A stretch of DNA of 36,680 nucleotides from Pigoraptor vietnamica (Eukaryota; Opisthokonta; Filasterea): positions 1 through 36,680 of the forward strand of contig CALSCQ010002996.1 in NCBI GenBank assembly GCA_943704525.1, in the 5' to 3' direction. Numbering within the stretch: position 1 is the stretch's first letter; every line of letters starts with the position of its first letter. This document shows positions 1-9,422 of the stretch, one piece after another. The position numbers and the translations under genes were made by a program. The notes under the pieces were generated by a model, which searched no databases, was not told the DNA's origin, and was given only the letters and a program-made list of their open reading frames with translations.

Positions 1-1395
1 GTCTTCGGCACGAGGCCAGGCGGCAGCGCCCCCGGTCCGACAGCTGCCAAGCGCGACGGTGCCATGCGCAGCAACACCTGCGCCGCCGATCCCTCGTGCG
101 CAATTACTCTCGCGCAGAGTATTGGGACACTGCAGCTCATGGACGCCAAAAAGGTCGCTGCCCTGCGCACTGTTTCGGGCGCCACGACAAAGCCGCAAGG
201 GTGGGTGTCGATGGCGAGGTTGCTTTGCTTGCATTGCAGCTGACGAAGGGTGTCTGCAGGACATACGACGCTGCCGAATATTCGGACGCTGCGCGTGATG
301 CGGTCGATGCCGGGCCTAGTGCGGGGGGTGCTGCAACAGCCCAGCAGCAGCAAGCCGCGGACGCTGGCACGAAGCGCCGCCCGCCCTCATCACCATACGT
401 GGAAGCGGAAACTCTTCACATGTATCCGCGAGTGCCGTGCTACCTGTCGCTGCTTCCGCCCTGGCAGGAATGTTGAGCCTTTCCTTGACGATCACATGTG
501 TAGTCATCATGACGCAGCGGAGGCGGTCGATCGCACCTGGACTGTTCCCATATCTGCGGTGGCGTTGCATGTGCCGTTCGCGGAGGCCGCGCAGGTGATA
601 CCGCGCCTCCGTCAGCGCCTGCCGTCGGCAGCGTTGCTGGTGCTCGACTGCTCCGGCCTCGACAATCTGGCCCAGGTGCGTTATGGTCCGGAGGATTTGT
701 TGTGTGTCAAGTGCTTACGCGAATCTCTGTGTGCGCAGCTGCACGTCCTCTCCTCTCTGCGCCGGCTCGACGAGCTCGTCCTGTCGGAAGCTTGCTCCGT
801 TTCGCGCTCGAAACTGCTTCGGCCGTACGTCGTCCATCGGCTCGGCCACCTCGGGCTCTGCCGCATCAATGGGCGCGATGTCAGTGAAGAGGATCGTCGT
901 GCCTCGGAGCGGACATTCGGTATGCATCTTAATTTTGTTGTGGCAACGTTTTGTGTCGAATCAACATGCGCCAAACGGGCTTGTGTGTGCAGGAGCGGCA
1001 GCGCAGGTGTTGCTGCGCATGGCACCGTCGCGCTTGGCAGCTGTCGGACCGGGGGCGCTGCCGCCTGGCCTCGTGCCGAAGACTGGTGACGACAAGCGAC
1101 AACTACTTTCTGACAGCGGCCGGCCGCAGCGCGAGGCGGATGCTGAGGCTCTTGCGAGGGATTGTATCCGTCGCTACCGCATTCCCCTGTGCGCCGCAGT
1201 CGGTTGCCTGCACGCCTTCTCCTTGACTCAATATCCACGCTCACAGACGTGCACAACCTGTGCATGCGAGCCAGCGAAGTGGACTCGCGGCACAGGCAGT
1301 TTGACGCGACATGGGACGCAGTGGTCGCGTCACGCGTGCGCCAGGCACTCCTGGACCTCATCAGTGGCGACGCGTACGCCTTGCCGGCATCATGA
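1..1395 (+). CDS. Leucine-rich-repeat protein, 5' end missing
   Basis: A spliced gene that is already open at the left edge. Exons that keep phase are 1-200, 260-421, 468-675, 739-919, 993-1163 and 1247-1395 (TGA), giving about 356 visible residues. Exon 4 encodes a typical last LRR plus cap: a LxxLxxLxLS-type strand (SLRRLDELVLSEACSVS), then LRPYVVHRLGHLGLCRINGR, the pattern in which the chain after the last repeat reads 'YR.YVI..LP.L..LDGR'. Exon 2 is Ala/Gln-rich and probably disordered. The C-terminus after the cap is helical and ends in DAYALPAS. LRR proteins with this cap are common in cilia and centrosomes (LRRC49-like proteins are one candidate group), but I cannot assign an orthologue. 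The gene is convergent with the SPT gene, with 79 bp between the stops. The start codon and most repeats lie outside the window. Confidence 0.6.
4..15 (+). other. Adapter-like 12-mer at the extreme left end
   Basis: The first bases contain TTCGGCACGAGG, which matches the classical EcoRI cDNA-cloning adapter core. It lies at the very edge of the sequence. It is also open in the LRR reading frame, so it may be coincidence. The rest of the window clearly has introns and is genomic. Confidence 0.2.
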
Positions 1396-1474
1396 ACAAG
1401 TTCATTGTGTGTGTGGTTTGTTTTGGGGTGGGGGGGAGGTCGGTCGCGGGCACCGGGCACCACGCGCAACCCCA

Positions 1475-3794
1475 TCAGTTCCCGAGGACCTTCGCTGCCG
1501 CAGAGGCGATTGCGTCGGCCGCCTTGTCCAGCTCCGCCTCAGTGTGTTTGGAAGACACGGTGACCCGGATGCTGGGCGCCGGCGGGTAGGCCTCCTCGCC
1601 AAGAATGTATCGGGCACGGGTGAGCGCAACGCCATCGGCCATGGCCGCGTCGACGACCGCCTGCAGCGCATCCTCGTCGGCATCGCGGCTTCCTCGCGAC
1701 TTTGCAAGGCGGAGGTGCATAATGGGCGATTCGGCGCACCCGCTGAGCGTCAACTGCGGCACCTTGGCGAGGCGAGCGCGGAGGCGTGCGGCGCGCGCAG
1801 ACAGTGTCTCGAGCGCCTGCGGGGTGATACGGTCGAGACCCTCGATGGCCGCCGTCGCGAGGATCGGCGGAAGTGACGCGCTGAAGCAGTAGCCTTGGCC
1901 GGAGAGGCGCTGCGAGTTTGACGAGAGCGCAACGTGAGCGATACGCAACAGCAACACACTTTCTACGCGCCACTGCAGCCACACGCACCTGGTGGTCAAT
2001 AACAAACGTCTTGCCGCAGCAAAAGCCGCCGATTGAGCCGAGGGAGGCCTCCATCGAGGCGCATATCATGTCGATGTCCGTCACCTAGGCACGAGCAGTC
2101 AGTCGTGCTGCAGTCGAGATGGACACACACACGCACCGCAATGCGTACCTTGACGCCAAAGTGCTCTGTCACGCCGCGGCCAGTCTTGCCGAGGACCCCG
2201 AAGGACAACGACTCGTCCATAAAGATGCGGACCTTGTACTTGTACTTGAGCTCGACCAGCTTGGGCAGCGGCGCCAGGTCCCCGTGGTTGGGATACAAGC
2301 CCTCGACAATGATGAACGTGCGGGCGACGCGGCCCTTGCCCGACTGCGGCGCCAACCGATAGAAATAAATCACAGCTCTCCACATGTCGTCCACATTGGT
2401 CCGTGGCTTTTTTCACGAGCATGCACTGCACGCACAAGCACACAGTGGCACAATCACACAGGCACCAGCAGCACGCGCAACCCACGCGCTTGAGCTCCGT
2501 CTCGTAATCAGCCAACAAACGTTCCAGCGCAGCCATGTCGTTGTGCGGGAACCAGCGAACGTCACTGCGCGACGCCTCTATGCCCTTCTGAACCGGGAAA
2601 CTGACGCCCTGGTCGCTGCAATGGACAAAGCCAACGTAAGACAGGCTGTGCGAGCGCCCGGTGGGTTCATGGGAGCCGCGCACGCACCAGAAGAGCACAT
2701 CTCCACGCTTGGAATAGGCCGGGATTGCCGAGGCAATCGTTGAAAATCCGTACGAGTAGATGATGGCCTCCTCCGTGTGCATGAACTTTGCGAGCTTCTC
2801 TTCGAGGTCCAGATGCACATCTGCCAACAGCGCCAGTCAGCCCAGTGCGAGACAAGCACACTACCATGCGTGGCACGCCCACCGATTGTGCCGTAGAAGC
2901 CGCGCGGGCCGCACGACCCCACGCCGTACTTGCGAAGTGTCTTAATCGCCGCATTCTGTGAAACGAAAATAAGAGACCACCGACAACACTTCCACATGCC
3001 GCACTGCGACACTCCTCGCAACCCACCTCAATGTCCGGGTCCCCAATAAGGCCGAGAAAGTTGAAGGTGCCCAGGTTCAGCTTATCGCCGCCGTTGACAC
3101 GAATGTGCGTTCCGACCTTGCTACGCAGTACGGCGAGCCGCTCTCAGACGACCGCAACAACAAGAAACCAATGCTCACGTGCCGGCCCACGCACCCTTCG
3201 ACGGTCGGCACCTGGAGGTCGCGCGTGTTCGTCACCTTCGGCACAAGAGGCTCCGGCTGCCACTCGGCCACAAGCTCATCGATTTCCTGCAGAGTTCCAG
3301 CGGGAGAAGAGTCAGCCACGCACGCGCACCACACGCGCCGAGTTGCTGTGCACACCTTCGGCGAGAGTCGATCGCGCTTGGGTGCGTAGCTCTTCGTGCA
3401 CATGAGGCGCAGAATCAGCAGCACCAGAAAGCCCTCGAGGAGAAGGTGGTAGAACGGCACCTGCAAACAAACGCAATCATTTACGTTGTGGCTGTGGGCA
3501 CTCGCGTGAGGTGAAGACATACCTCGTAAAACGGGCGGACAATCTCGAACAGCGGGCCATGGTCGGGGAGGTACGACAGTATCCTGCACCATGGGATGCG
3601 ATTAGAGTGATCCCCCACACGCCCACAGACGCATGCGAGACCCACTTCTCTACCAGCAGCGTAACGAGATCCGACACTGAGAGGCCCTCGAGGGTTTCCG
3701 GCGGAATGGCGGCGTGCGCGTGCGACGACGCTTCGGGGGCGCCCATCATGGAGACGCGCCGCAGCACAAGAAAGCGCGAGGCAAAACTGCGCAC
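1475..3794 (-). CDS. SPTLC1: Serine palmitoyltransferase subunit 1 (LCB1)
   Basis: The non-catalytic subunit of the ER enzyme that condenses L-serine with acyl-CoA to start sphingolipid synthesis. Eleven exons keep phase: 3646-3794, 3523-3583, 3356-3460, 3179-3286, 3027-3116, 2883-2955, 2688-2820, 2486-2615, 2149-2343, 1989-2084 and 1475-1909, giving about 524 residues (human about 473). Exon 3 holds the membrane helix ([16 protein letters not shown]). LCB1-type motifs follow: [65 protein letters not shown] and [13 protein letters not shown]. As in all LCB1 proteins, the PLP lysine of the partner LCB2 is missing where expected (the GSIGGFCCG region), so it should work as a heterodimer. The Cys in GVGSCG corresponds to the human residue altered in HSAN1. 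The start is the first ATG; one further ATG follows about 15 codons on, so the exact N-terminus is open. Head-to-head with the ACP synthase gene. Confidence 0.95.
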
Positions 3795-4011
3795 ACTTTT
3801 GATGGTGAAAAGGGCGCCAAAAGACGCAGTCGCTCATGCTGAGTGCGGGGACCCTGTGGGCGCGGTTCCGCATGTGCCACGTTGACATGCATCCGGGGCC
3901 TTCCATCATCACGTGATTGTTTCGCTCGAACATTAGTTTTGTCCCAAACATCCTTCGACGTTTTATAAAAGAAAAGCGACCAGACCGCCCTCTTGTTCGA
4001 AAGTGCGTGAA
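3795..4011. promoter_or_regulatory. Shared divergent promoter of SPT1 and ACP synthase
   Basis: A 217 bp interval between two start codons. A TATA-like TTTATAAAA lies about 42 bp before the ACP synthase ATG. A perfect palindrome TCACGTGA spans about 3909-3916. No ORF of note is seen. The bidirectional role is inferred from the gene layout. Confidence 0.5.
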
Positions 4012-4538
4012 ATGAGCGTGGTTGGGATTGGGTTGGATATTGTGTGTGTGTCGCGCATTGCCGCCGTGCACGCGCGGCGGGGAGATCGGTTCCTCCGCCG
4101 CATCCTCACCGAGAGCGAACTCGCCGACTTCGTCGAGCGCAAGTCTTCCGGTCGATCGGCCCAATTTCTTGCTTCAAGGTGGTCCATTTGCCACTTGACA
4201 TTGTTCCCAGTTGAAACTGAACTGCTCTGACGCAGTTTGCAACTGGTCGTGACGTAGGTTTGCCGTCAAGGAGGCCGTGTACAAGGCGTTGTTTCCGCAC
4301 AGGGTCTCGTGGAAGGACATACGACTGCGCCCCACGGACGGTGAGTCGGCAGTCGGCGTTCCCACTTCCTTTGTGTGTGTCATAATTGAGACGTTGCGGC
4401 GCAGGGAAGCCGGCACTGATCATTGACGGACGCCTGAAGGAGGCGCTGCACTCGGCTGGCGCGCGCGGTATTCATCTTTCATTGTCCCATGACGGCGACT
4501 ACGCATCTGCGTTTGTCGTGGCCACTGCGGCGACATGA
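4012..4538 (+). CDS. Holo-[acyl-carrier-protein] synthase, bacterial AcpS type
   Basis: A phosphopantetheinyl transferase that moves 4'-phosphopantetheine from CoA to a serine of acyl carrier protein. Exons 4012-4178, 4258-4340 and 4405-4538 keep phase and give 127 residues, the length of bacterial AcpS (about 126). The N-terminus carries VVGIGLDIVCVSRI with the metal-binding Asp. FAVKEAVYKALFP, created across the first intron, carries the second metal-binding Glu of the W/FxxKEAxxKA motif. The C-terminal LSLSHDGDYASAFVVA is the expected final strand pair. No clear targeting peptide is visible. Free-standing AcpS-type enzymes in eukaryotes usually act on mitochondrial ACP (as yeast Ppt2), or the domain is fused to fungal FAS; a mitochondrial role is my inference. 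Head-to-head with SPT1, another lipid-synthesis gene. Confidence 0.9.
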
Positions 4539-4837
4539 CGATTTAAAGCGCCCAAAGGGCCACTCCACGCTTCATGCACACACGCTTGCAGCAGCCGGTT
4601 CAGTCCGTGGTGACACATGTTACCCCACATTAATTTGGGCAAGTGCCATGGCGAGTGTGAATTTCGAGCCGAATCAATGTGTAGTCACTTGGCAACAGCA
4701 GGCTCAGAGGTGCCACTGAGAGCGTCGTGGCAGGCAAACCAGTCAAGACCACTTCATGCACGATGCACTGACCACACACGCGCAGGGTTTCACGGTGCAG
4801 TGGGCAACGAATGGCATAGGCGACGCGTCTTTCGAGA
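4539..4837. other. Intergenic spacer
   Basis: 299 bp between the ACP synthase stop and the start of the SAP-SAM gene. It should contain the 3' UTR of one and the promoter of the other. I see no gene, repeat or clear motif in it. Confidence 0.5.
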
Positions 4838-6366
4838 ATGAATGCGACCGAGCGCGCCGTCGCGGGGGAAATACTCGCGCGGCTGACGGTGCTGGACCTC
4901 AAGGACATGCACCGCGCCGTGTGTCCCGACGCCGGCGTCCCGCAGCGCAAGGCGGACCTGGTCGCCAGCATCCTCGCCAACGAGCGCTCGTTTGACGCCT
5001 TCCTGCGGCGGCGAAAGATTTCCTTTGACGTGCTTGAGGCGTTTCTCGAGTCGAAGCGCATGCGGACGGCTGCGCCCACAAAAAGGGAACTGGCGCACAT
5101 CTTGCTGGACTACGTGGCAGCGCTGAGTACGTGTGGCGTGTGCACTCGACTGTGTCCAGTGATAGAGAGATCGTTGTGCTCACAATGTCGGTGCCTCGCA
5201 GGCAAACCGGAGGACGCGCCCGCGCCGCTCGTCGAAACAAAGGCCCTCTCCAGTAAGTGTTTTGTGACTGACGCTGGTTCTGCTGTGCGCCCGCGTCGAG
5301 GCCGACCTCACTGACCCGTTTCTCCTCTTCATAGTGTCTCTGTCAATGCTGCTGGAGGAAGGGCTCATGGGGCACCACGGCGACACGCTTCTCGCCGCGG
5401 GGTACTCAAACCTGTCTGATGTGAGTGCGTGCTGCTGCCTTGCGCCGCCCGCCTTTGCTGTTCAGCTGACGCCAACTGCTGCCCTGCGGCGTGCAGCTCG
5501 TTTCGGCCACCGAGGAGTCGTTGACGGCGCTGGGCATCCCCGACTACCATGCGCGCGTCATTCTCCGCTGCGTGCCTGGCATCCACCAGAACATGCGAAA
5601 ACCGCCGCCCTCGAAGGTGCTGCGCGCCGTCTCCTTGCAGAAGGGTGCCAAGGGGCAGTCCACGCGGCGCCTGGACGTGTCTGGCATCGCCGCCGAGGCC
5701 ACGAATGCAGAGGGCGGCCACACGCCGATGGACCCTGCGGACGAACTGCCGCTGGACTCGTCCGTGTCGGGCACCCTCTCAAACTCGCAGGGGGCACGCG
5801 GAACGCAACCGGAACCCTTGACGCTGCCGCCTGTCCAAACGAACGGCCGCGTTACGCTCGTGGGCGACCCCATTTTGATGTCGGCGCGCACGAACGCACA
5901 CTTTCTGCGCGAGTACTATCTCGGGCCGGGGGAGGGGGACGGGCGCGGATTTGTCTACGTGTTCATGTCACCGGACATGCTCCGCGTGCGCAAGGCCGTC
6001 TACAAGATTGGGTCTGCCACTACGGGCGACCCCGCGACGCGCACCTGCCCACGTGTGGAGTCCCAGCGCAAGCACTACGGCAACGTGCGAATCCTGGACG
6101 TCTTTCCGGCGGCCTTCCACGCCTTCGCCGCTCGGCTGTCGCGCGCGTTCCTGGACCGCGGCGAGTACTGCCGCACAATTGACGCTGTGCGCTGTGTCAA
6201 TCCCGAGTGCCAGACGCTGCACCGCGAGTGGTACGGCCCCGCACTGCGCGGGGGCACGGCGGACCGCGGGCCGCACGACCCCTACCCTATCATTCGCAAG
6301 GTCATTGAGTTTTGCATCGCCTCAGCCGCCGAATGGTCTCCGTCAGGAACGAGTCCGTTCGCATAG
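4838..6366 (+). CDS. SAP-like / SAM / T5orf172 (GIY-YIG-like) domain protein
   Basis: Exons 4838-5126, 5202-5252, 5335-5420 and 5497-6366 keep phase and give 431 residues. Residues ~15-47 (LTVLDLKDMHRAVCP then PQRKADLVASIL) look like a SAP nucleic-acid-binding helix pair, and APTKRELAHILLDYV repeats its second half. Residues ~113-168 look like a SAM domain: LLEEGLMGHHGDTLLAAGY, then LSDLVSATEESLTALGI. A Ser/Pro/Ala-rich linker follows. Residues ~290-392 match the T5orf172/MUG113 branch of the GIY-YIG fold: GFVYVFMSP, then YKIGSATTGDPATR, and the closing HREWYG. The usual Glu of the middle helix is not obvious in HAFAARLSRAF. Function is unknown; DNA binding or nicking is inference. ATG 4838 is the first in frame. 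It lies in tandem after the ACP synthase and converges on NARS. Confidence 0.7.
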
Positions 6367-6474
6367 CCCTGCGCTGCCCACAGCCGCGTGCGTGCGTTTG
6401 AATTGCGTTTGCGCTCGTCTGAACTGGTTCCTTATTTTATGCGAATGCGTCGGCACGGCCAGCGCACACAGCGC

Positions 6475-9083
6475 TCACGGCTTGCACCGGCCGATGAAGC
6501 GCGGGTAGAAGCACACGTCGCGGATGTGATCGCGGCCAAGCATCCACGTGAGGAACCGGTCGAGGCCGAGGCCGTAGCCGCCGTGAGGGCACGACCCATA
6601 GCGCCGCTGGTCCATGTACCAGTAGTACGTCTTGGGGTCGAGGCCCTCGCGCTTGTAGGCCGCGAGAAGCTCCTCCTGCACGGGCGGCACATCCAGTCAC
6701 GCAATGCTCGCGCGCACAGCAAAGGGCAGTGGGCACGCACCTCATTCCACATCCTCATCGAGCCGCCGATGATCTCGCCGACGCCCGGCATGAGTAGGTC
6801 CACAGACTCGGTCACCCGGCTATCGTCCGCCGTGCGCTGCATATAGAAGGCCTTGATCTCGGCGGGGAAGCGCGTGAGGAGAATCGGGCGGTTGATCTTG
6901 TCCGTCATGCGCCGCTCGGGAGCCTCGGGGATGTCCTGCGCACAGCACACGGCAGCGGTTCAACAACGGGCGCAGTCGCTGGCAGACAGGCTCGAGCACA
7001 CGCACCTCCCCGAACTGGTACTCGGACCCGTCGTCCTTACGAATGCCCTCGCGCCGGAGATACTCCACTGCCTCGGAGTACGGCATGCGGAGGAACGGGC
7101 GCGTAGGCGGCACAAACGAGGGGTTGACTTCGCGCAGCAGGTCGCCGTGCGTCTTGAGCACGCGATCAACAACATCGCACACCTGCGCGCCCAATGCCGT
7201 CCTGTCAGCAGAGCGACAAGGAGGTATGCACAAGAAAAAGCAGACACAGCACAAACAAACAACAACACACCAGATCCTCCAGGCGGTCGAGAAGCTGCTC
7301 GAACGTGATGAAGGGACACTCGGCCTCCACGTGCGTGTACCTGAAAAAACAAACAGCGACCGCGTTTGTCAGGGCACGCACGGCGGGGTAAGCATGCGCG
7401 ATTGAAAATTCACGTACTCGGAAAGGTGGCGGCGAGTGCGTGACGGTTCTGCGCGATAGGACTGCGCGATGCAGAAGACGTCGCCAAGCGCGGGAATGGC
7501 CGTCTCGAGGTACAGCTGCGACGACTGCGTGAGGTACGCCTGCGAAACATCGAGTGACAATGTGAGAAATCGCCAACACGTAACAGGCACCGGCGATACA
7601 CACACACACAGAGGAAAGGCCCAAGGACACGGGCCGCACAAGAAATGGGCTCGCACCTCCTCCCCAAAGTAGTCGAGCTTGAAGAGGGTCGAGCCGCCCT
7701 CGCACATGGTCTGCACGAGGGTCGGGGGCATGACCTCGACGTAGCCGCGCGCAAAATAGTGCTCGCGGAAGCAGTGCGTTACGACCGAGCGCAGCCGCAG
7801 GATCTTGGACAGGGTGTCCGTGCGAAGCAGCATGTGGCGGTTGTCCAGCTTGACATCCACCTCAGACTCCTACTTACAAGTCACGTGTGCACGAGTGTGT
7901 GAGAGTGTGCAAACATGGTGCCCCGCGTAGGAGAGACACGCGGCAAGTTGGCAATTGGCGGCAACCCGAACCACAAACGTCGGCGCACCTCGTTGAAGAA
8001 GTTGTCGAGACCGCCAGACGGGGCGTTCGACACGAGCGTCCAGTAATCGACGGACATTTCGTGGCCGCCCGGAGCCTGCAACGGCCGCACGAGTAAGCCC
8101 AGCGCCGCAGACACATGCTCACTGTCACCGCAGACGCATGCTCACTGTCACCGCAGACGCATGCTCGCTGGCGCACGGCACCCACCGTCTTGCCCTCCGG
8201 TACCGGCTGGATCACGCCGTAGAGCGCCACCGACGCCTCCGTGGAGAGCGTGATGGCGTCAAAGGTCTTGCACTGCACAGCGGCCAACCCATCAGCGCAT
8301 CGCGCCACACATGCGTTGAAATGCGCACGCGGCACCCACCAGGTCGTCGTTGAGCACTGCCTGCAGAAAGCCCGTGCCGTCGCGGAGCTCAATGAACATG
8401 AGGTTCTTCCCCTGGCGGCGCAGGTGGTGCACCCAGCCAAAGATCTTGACGCGCTGCCCGCGGTGCGCCGTGGTGTCACGAATCTTGATCTGCGGTACTG
8501 TACCGTTAAGCCACTGAAAGTGTCGCGAGTGCGCATTTGTGCGCGGTGTGCGAACAACCCACCTGCTTCGCGGGCGGGAGGGCAGGGTTCTCCTTGATGA
8601 CGACCTTGCGCGCCTCCTCGTAGTTCTTCTCGCGCAGCTTGGCCTCCTCCGCCTACACGTCAGTCGTATGCCAGCCATGCGTGAGATGCGTGACACACCT
8701 GCGCAACACACGCGCGTGCGCCCACCTCCTTCTTCTCGCGGGCATTCGACTTCTTGTCCTCCTGCGCCGCCGCCTTGCGCGCCTTCTTCACCTGCGCCGC
8801 AGACATCTTCTCCCAGCGCTCGGCGGGCTGACCATCCGCCGACGGCTTGCCATCGACAAACACGACGGGCGTTGCGCCCTCCGCAAGGCCACGGAAGGCC
8901 CGCGCCACCGTCTTGAAAGGCTTGTCCGCAGTGCCGTCCCCGCTCTCGTCGTTGCCGGCAGACTCGCTCGTGTAGAACACTGCAGACGGCACTCTTAGGG
9001 CAGGCCAGCGGGTGAACGGCGACGGGTGACTCACCTCGCTCTTCCACGCTCATTTTGGACATCTTCTCCTCCACGCCAGCCAT
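6475..9083 (-). CDS. NARS1: Asparaginyl-tRNA synthetase, cytosolic
   Basis: Class IIb synthetase that charges tRNA-Asn with asparagine. Twelve exons keep phase: 9035-9083, 8726-8979, 8563-8652, 8340-8489, 8186-8272, 7989-8075, 7657-7869, 7418-7539, 7271-7340, 7006-7182, 6741-6935 and 6475-6675, giving 564 residues (human 548). The N-terminal extension ([16 protein letters not shown], then a charged helix) matches the eukaryotic NARS1 appended domain. An OB-fold anticodon domain begins near residue 140 ([20 protein letters not shown]). Motif 2 is [20 protein letters not shown] and motif 3 is [13 protein letters not shown], with Asp where human NARS1 has Glu, a class II-tolerated exchange. Exon 4 has two nearby AG acceptors; only the inner one preserves frame. 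It ends RFIGRCKP, as in animals and fungi. No mitochondrial presequence is seen. Confidence 0.96.
8107..8171. repeat. 23-bp tandem repeat in a NARS intron
   Basis: Two full 23-bp units (8107-8129 and 8130-8152, one mismatch) and a partial third lie inside intron 8076-8185. They contain GCATGC-type palindromes. Likely a recent replication-slippage duplication; no function is evident. Confidence 0.7.
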
Positions 9084-9422
9084 TTCCCGACGGTGCCAAA
9101 CGCGGCGCTACTGGGGACCGGTGTCGTCGTGTGCGGCCCTTTGTACTGCGCGTCGCGTGTGCGGGTGTGCCCGTGCCGCGTCGTCAGCTGCTGTCATGTG
9201 GCGGTGGCTGACATTGCGTCAACTCGACGTCACTGCATCGCAGCCAGCCTAAATGCATGAAACACTGCGTGAAACACGGATGCCCCATTGACACTCACAG
9301 GCGGTCTTGCAACGTCTTTTTAGTGCGAATGCAAATGAAAAGGGCAAAGTAAACAACAACGCCGCGAAAACGCAAGCGCACGCGCGTATGGACAATGGGC
9401 GGTTCGTGGCCTGCTGCAGAGG
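9084..9422. other. Intergenic region upstream of NARS
   Basis: 339 bp holding the NARS promoter and the 3' flank of the surface-protein gene, both on the minus strand. No gene, CACGTG or TATA element stands out. Confidence 0.4.

Noticed and set aside
205-239. A 35-nt first intron in the LRR gene
   Set aside because: It is implausibly short. The 201-259 intron has a GTGGGT donor and a TGCAG acceptor and also keeps frame.
250-1089. Single continuous ORF for the LRR region
   Set aside because: It reads through introns 1, 2 and 4; the spliced model has good donors and acceptors and keeps phase throughout.
683-1876. 397-codon plus-strand ORF
   Set aside because: It merges part of the LRR gene with antisense sequence of the SPT1 last exon. 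Splice phases and the stop at 1395 explain the region better.
8493-8510. Outer AG acceptor for NARS exon 4
   Set aside because: Using it shifts the frame; only the inner acceptor joins PPAKQ to IKIRD in phase.
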